In this document: positions 22,675 through 24,254 of the stretch, piece by piece
How the letters are laid out: the number at the start of each line of letters is the position of its first letter
Position numbering within the stretch: position 1 is the stretch's first letter
The notes under the pieces: model-generated
The model's database searches: none
The model's input: only the letters and a program-made list of their open reading frames with translations
What the model was told of the DNA's origin: nothing
Made by a program: the position numbers and the translations under genes
Assembly: GCA_034440175.1 (NCBI GenBank)
Contig: JAWXBO010000220.1
Coordinates: 1-24,254 of the forward strand
Length of the DNA: 24,254 nt
Source of the DNA: SZUA-430 sp034440175
GTDB taxonomy: Bacteria; Pseudomonadota; Alphaproteobacteria; Micropepsales; Micropepsaceae
Direction: 5' to 3'

Positions 22675-23913
22675 TCAATCCTCGATCGCCGCGTAAACGA
22701 GACTCTTCAGCTGCCCCCGGAAATTGAACGTGGCTGACGGCATCAGTTGGGTCATGAAGACAACGGCGAGGTCTTCCTTCGCGTCGACCCAGAAGATGGT
22801 CGAGTAGGCGCCGCCCCAGTACCAGTCGCTACCCACGATCGAGCCGGAGGTGACGCTGTCGAGCGTGCAAGCAAAGCCCAGCCCAAAACCTACGCCTTCG
22901 TTCGCGGTTTCGGAAAAGCCGCCGATCGCCATTTGCGTGAGGTCGCGATTGTCCTTCAAGTGATTGCGGCGCATCAGTTCGATCGTGCGCGGGCCCAGTA
23001 TGCGCGCCCCTTCGAGTTCGCCGCCGCGTCGCAACATGTCGCAAAAACGCAAATAATCGGCCATTGTGCTGACCAGGCCGCCACCGCCGGAATAGAATTC
23101 GCGCGGCTTCAAATACTCGCTCTTCTCGTTGTCGCCCAACAGCTTCAGGCTCTTGTCGGCCGCGCGGCGATAATTGGCAGCGAAGCGATCAAGCTTCTCG
23201 CGCGGCAAGGTGAAGGCGGTGTCCTTCATTTTCAAGGGCTCGAAGATTTCGTCGGCCAGGAATTTGTCGAGGCTTTTGCCAGAAATGATTTCAACCAACG
23301 CGCCGCAGACATCGGTCGAATAGGAGTAGAGCCAGCGCTCGCCGGGCTGATAACGCAACGGCACGCGTGAAAGTTTCTGCAGAAAGCTGTCGCGGGTCTC
23401 ACCGTCGATGCCCTTCAGCGCCTGCTGGGCATAGGCCTTGCCCACCGGGTGCTGATCGACGGGCATGCCCAAGCTTTCAAGCTGCGCGCCGTAGGTCAGC
23501 CCGCCGGTATGGCACAACATGTCGCGCATGCTGAGCGGGCGGCTGGGACGCTCGGTTACTATGCTGTCTCCTTCGCCCGAGACCCAGACACGATGATCGC
23601 GCCATGAGGGGATGAAGCGGTGGACGGGATCGTTCAATTGAAAGTGCCCGCGCTCGTACAATGTCATCAGAGCGACGGAGGTGATGGGCTTGGTCATCGA
23701 GGCGATGCGGAAGATCGTATCGTCGCGCATCGGCCTGGCGCGCTCGCGGTCCATCTGGCCCAGCGACTTGAAGTAAGCAAGGTGGCCGTGCCGCGATACT
23801 GCAATCTGGCACCCTGCGATCTTTCCGATGTCGATGTAAGCCCGACTGAGGTGATCGGCGATGCGGTCGAGGCGACCGGGCGCGAAGCCTGCACGGGCGG
23901 CGGATGAGGTCAT
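22675..23913 (-). CDS. Beta-lactamase-fold serine hydrolase (class C/EstB-like)
   Basis: A 412-residue penicillin-binding-protein-like hydrolase from the ATG at 23913, with GGAG 9 bases upstream; a TTG at 23928 would add five residues. The catalytic S-x-x-K is SMTK (72-75), the Tyr motif YSYSTDVCG gives Tyr196, and WYWGGAYSTIFWVD near the C-terminus replaces the K-T-G box as in EstB-type esterases. MLCHTGGLTYG (132-142) is another family mark. No signal peptide is present, so it is probably a cytoplasmic esterase or peptidase rather than a true beta-lactamase. It is convergent with tetR. Copies of a 41-bp repeat lie at both ends, the upstream one carrying its likely promoter. Confidence 0.9.
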   Translation of the reverse strand: MTSSAARAGFAPGRLDRIADHLSRAYIDIGKIAGCQIAVSRHGHLAYFKSLGQMDRERARPMRDDTIFRIASMTKPITSVALMTLYERGHFQLNDPVHRFIPSWRDHRVWVSGEGDSIVTERPSRPLSMRDMLCHTGGLTYGAQLESLGMPVDQHPVGKAYAQQALKGIDGETRDSFLQKLSRVPLRYQPGERWLYSYSTDVCGALVEIISGKSLDKFLADEIFEPLKMKDTAFTLPREKLDRFAANYRRAADKSLKLLGDNEKSEYLKPREFYSGGGGLVSTMADYLRFCDMLRRGGELEGARILGPRTIELMRRNHLKDNRDLTQMAIGGFSETANEGVGFGLGFACTLDSVTSGSIVGSDWYWGGAYSTIFWVDAKEDLAVVFMTQLMPSATFNFRGQLKSLVYAAIED

Positions 23914-23950
23914 GGTGCTGGTCTCCAATAGCGTGGGGGTGACGCGAGCT

Positions 23951-23991
23951 TAGTACCCACTATCATTAGTCGTTGACACGGAAGATGCAAA
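23951..23991. repeat. 41-bp direct repeat, copy B, with probable serine-hydrolase promoter
   Basis: TAGTACCCACTATCATTAGT through GACACGGAAGATGCAAA, 34 of 41 identical to copy A. On the minus strand it reads TTGCAT (23990-23985) then AATGAT after 17 bases, a plausible promoter 38 bases or more upstream of the start at 23913. The same positions in copy A read TTGCGC and AATGAT. Confidence 0.7.
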
Positions 23992-24136
23992 AGGCTTTCG
24001 CGGGCGTATTTTTTGCGCCCTGGTCACCCAGTTATGCCTCCCCAGTCTGCGACGAAATGTGCCATTCCGCAAAATAGAAATGTTCGTCTATTGTTCTAAT
24101 CGGTGGCCAGGGCGGTTGACTCGACACTTGCGCACT

Positions 24137-24162
24137 GAGCTTCATCTGCGAGCTTCATCTGC
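24137..24162 (+). repeat. 13-bp perfect tandem duplication
   Basis: GAGCTTCATCTGC occurs twice back to back (24137-24149 and 24150-24162) with no mismatch. Confidence 0.85.
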
Positions 24163-24189
24163 GAAAAACCGGCGGCAGCAAATTGAGGA

Positions 24190-24254
24190 TGTAGCAGCTT
24201 GTAGCAGATTTGTAGCAGCACATCCCCTTTGGAATCAACGATGTAGCAGATGTA
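24190..24254 (+). repeat. Phased TGTAGCAG direct repeats
   Basis: The 8-mer TGTAGCAG occurs at 24190, 24200, 24211 and 24242, and TGTA starts again at 24251 where the window ends. The first three are 10 and 11 bases apart and the next is 31, that is one, one and about three helical turns, so all sites face the same side of the DNA. This fits an array of protein-binding sites cut by the window edge. Confidence 0.75.

Larger units (their letters stand above)
23992..24254. other. Gene-poor right edge
   Basis: No supported gene. A minus-strand frame is open from the edge to a stop at 24096 (53 codons) but resembles no family and is built partly from the short repeats, so it is not called. The stretch is A/T-richer than average and holds a 13-bp tandem duplication and the TGTAGCAG repeats. 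Confidence 0.5.

Noticed and set aside
22675..23913. True beta-lactamase (antibiotic resistance)
   Set aside because: It lacks a signal peptide and a K-T-G box; the W-G-G motif and YS-x-x-x-D pattern fit EstB-like esterases.
24096..24254. Partial minus-strand gene entering from the right edge
   Set aside because: Open for 53 codons, but the translation resembles nothing known and the repeats dominate it; two other frames are also open for long stretches.
24190..24254. CRISPR-like array
   Set aside because: The repeat unit is only 8 bases with spacers of 2-23 bases, far shorter than CRISPR repeats and spacers, and no cas gene is seen.

Overview
The window looks like chromosomal DNA of an alphaproteobacterium. 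The evidence is an exact CtrA-type box, RpoH-type heat-shock promoters, a ROSE-type RNA thermometer in front of an Hsp20 gene, a HrcA/CIRCE-controlled groESL operon, a TPR-sulfotransferase, and GC-rich palindromic intergenic repeats of the kind common in Rhizobiales and relatives. Genus cannot be read from the sequence. Most of the window is housekeeping or general metabolism. There is no CRISPR array, no tRNA or rRNA gene, and no intact active transposon.

Layout. 1-861 (-): N-terminal part of an exported outer-membrane beta-barrel protein, cut by the window edge, with a CtrA box upstream. 1224-2906 (-): TPR-sulfotransferase, flanked on both sides by copies of one palindromic element. 3106-3770 (+): a complete heat-shock unit (RpoH-type promoter, ROSE-like leader, Hsp20, terminator). 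3991-4917 (+): HSL-family alpha/beta hydrolase with an altered nucleophile elbow. 4962-5642 (-): REP-associated tyrosine transposase relative whose HUH motif reads Q-V-Q. 5837-7173 (-): small membrane protein and threonine aldolase. 7407-8724 (+): a coupled pair of small glycosyltransferase-like proteins (TIGR04283/TIGR04282 types). 8664-10911 (-): tryptophan 2,3-dioxygenase and a divergent kynureninase-like enzyme, preceded by two tandem exported esterase paralogues (10991-12815). 12852-15107 (-): groES-groEL with terminator, CIRCE and promoter. 15185-17892 (-): DsbD/ScsB-like transmembrane thiol reductase overlapping a periplasmic redoxin. 17999-19440 (+): MDR oxidoreductase overlapping a GNAT acetyltransferase. 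19505-19674: a second class of dispersed intergenic repeat. 19728-20712 (-): SdpR/SdpI-type repressor-immunity operon with its own promoter and operator, probably leaderless. 20795-21436 (+): MarC-family membrane protein. 21457-22600 (+): SnoaL-like protein and TetR regulator behind a consensus promoter. 22675-23913 (-): beta-lactamase-fold serine hydrolase bracketed by a 41-bp direct repeat. 23992-24254: gene-poor right edge with helically phased TGTAGCAG repeats running off the window.

Genes that work together. hsp20 and groESL form a heat-shock set under two different controls (RNA thermometer, and HrcA/CIRCE with an RpoH-like promoter). The tryptophan dioxygenase and the kynureninase-like enzyme form two of the three steps of Trp to anthranilate, with no KynB-type formamidase visible. 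The DsbD-like protein and the redoxin form an envelope thiol-redox pair.

The observations most worth a second look are the transposase relative with both HUH histidines replaced by glutamine, the phased repeats at the right edge (possible recombinase arm sites), the ROSE thermometer next to a mobile palindrome, the divergent kynureninase, and the promoter-like 41-bp repeat flanking the serine hydrolase.
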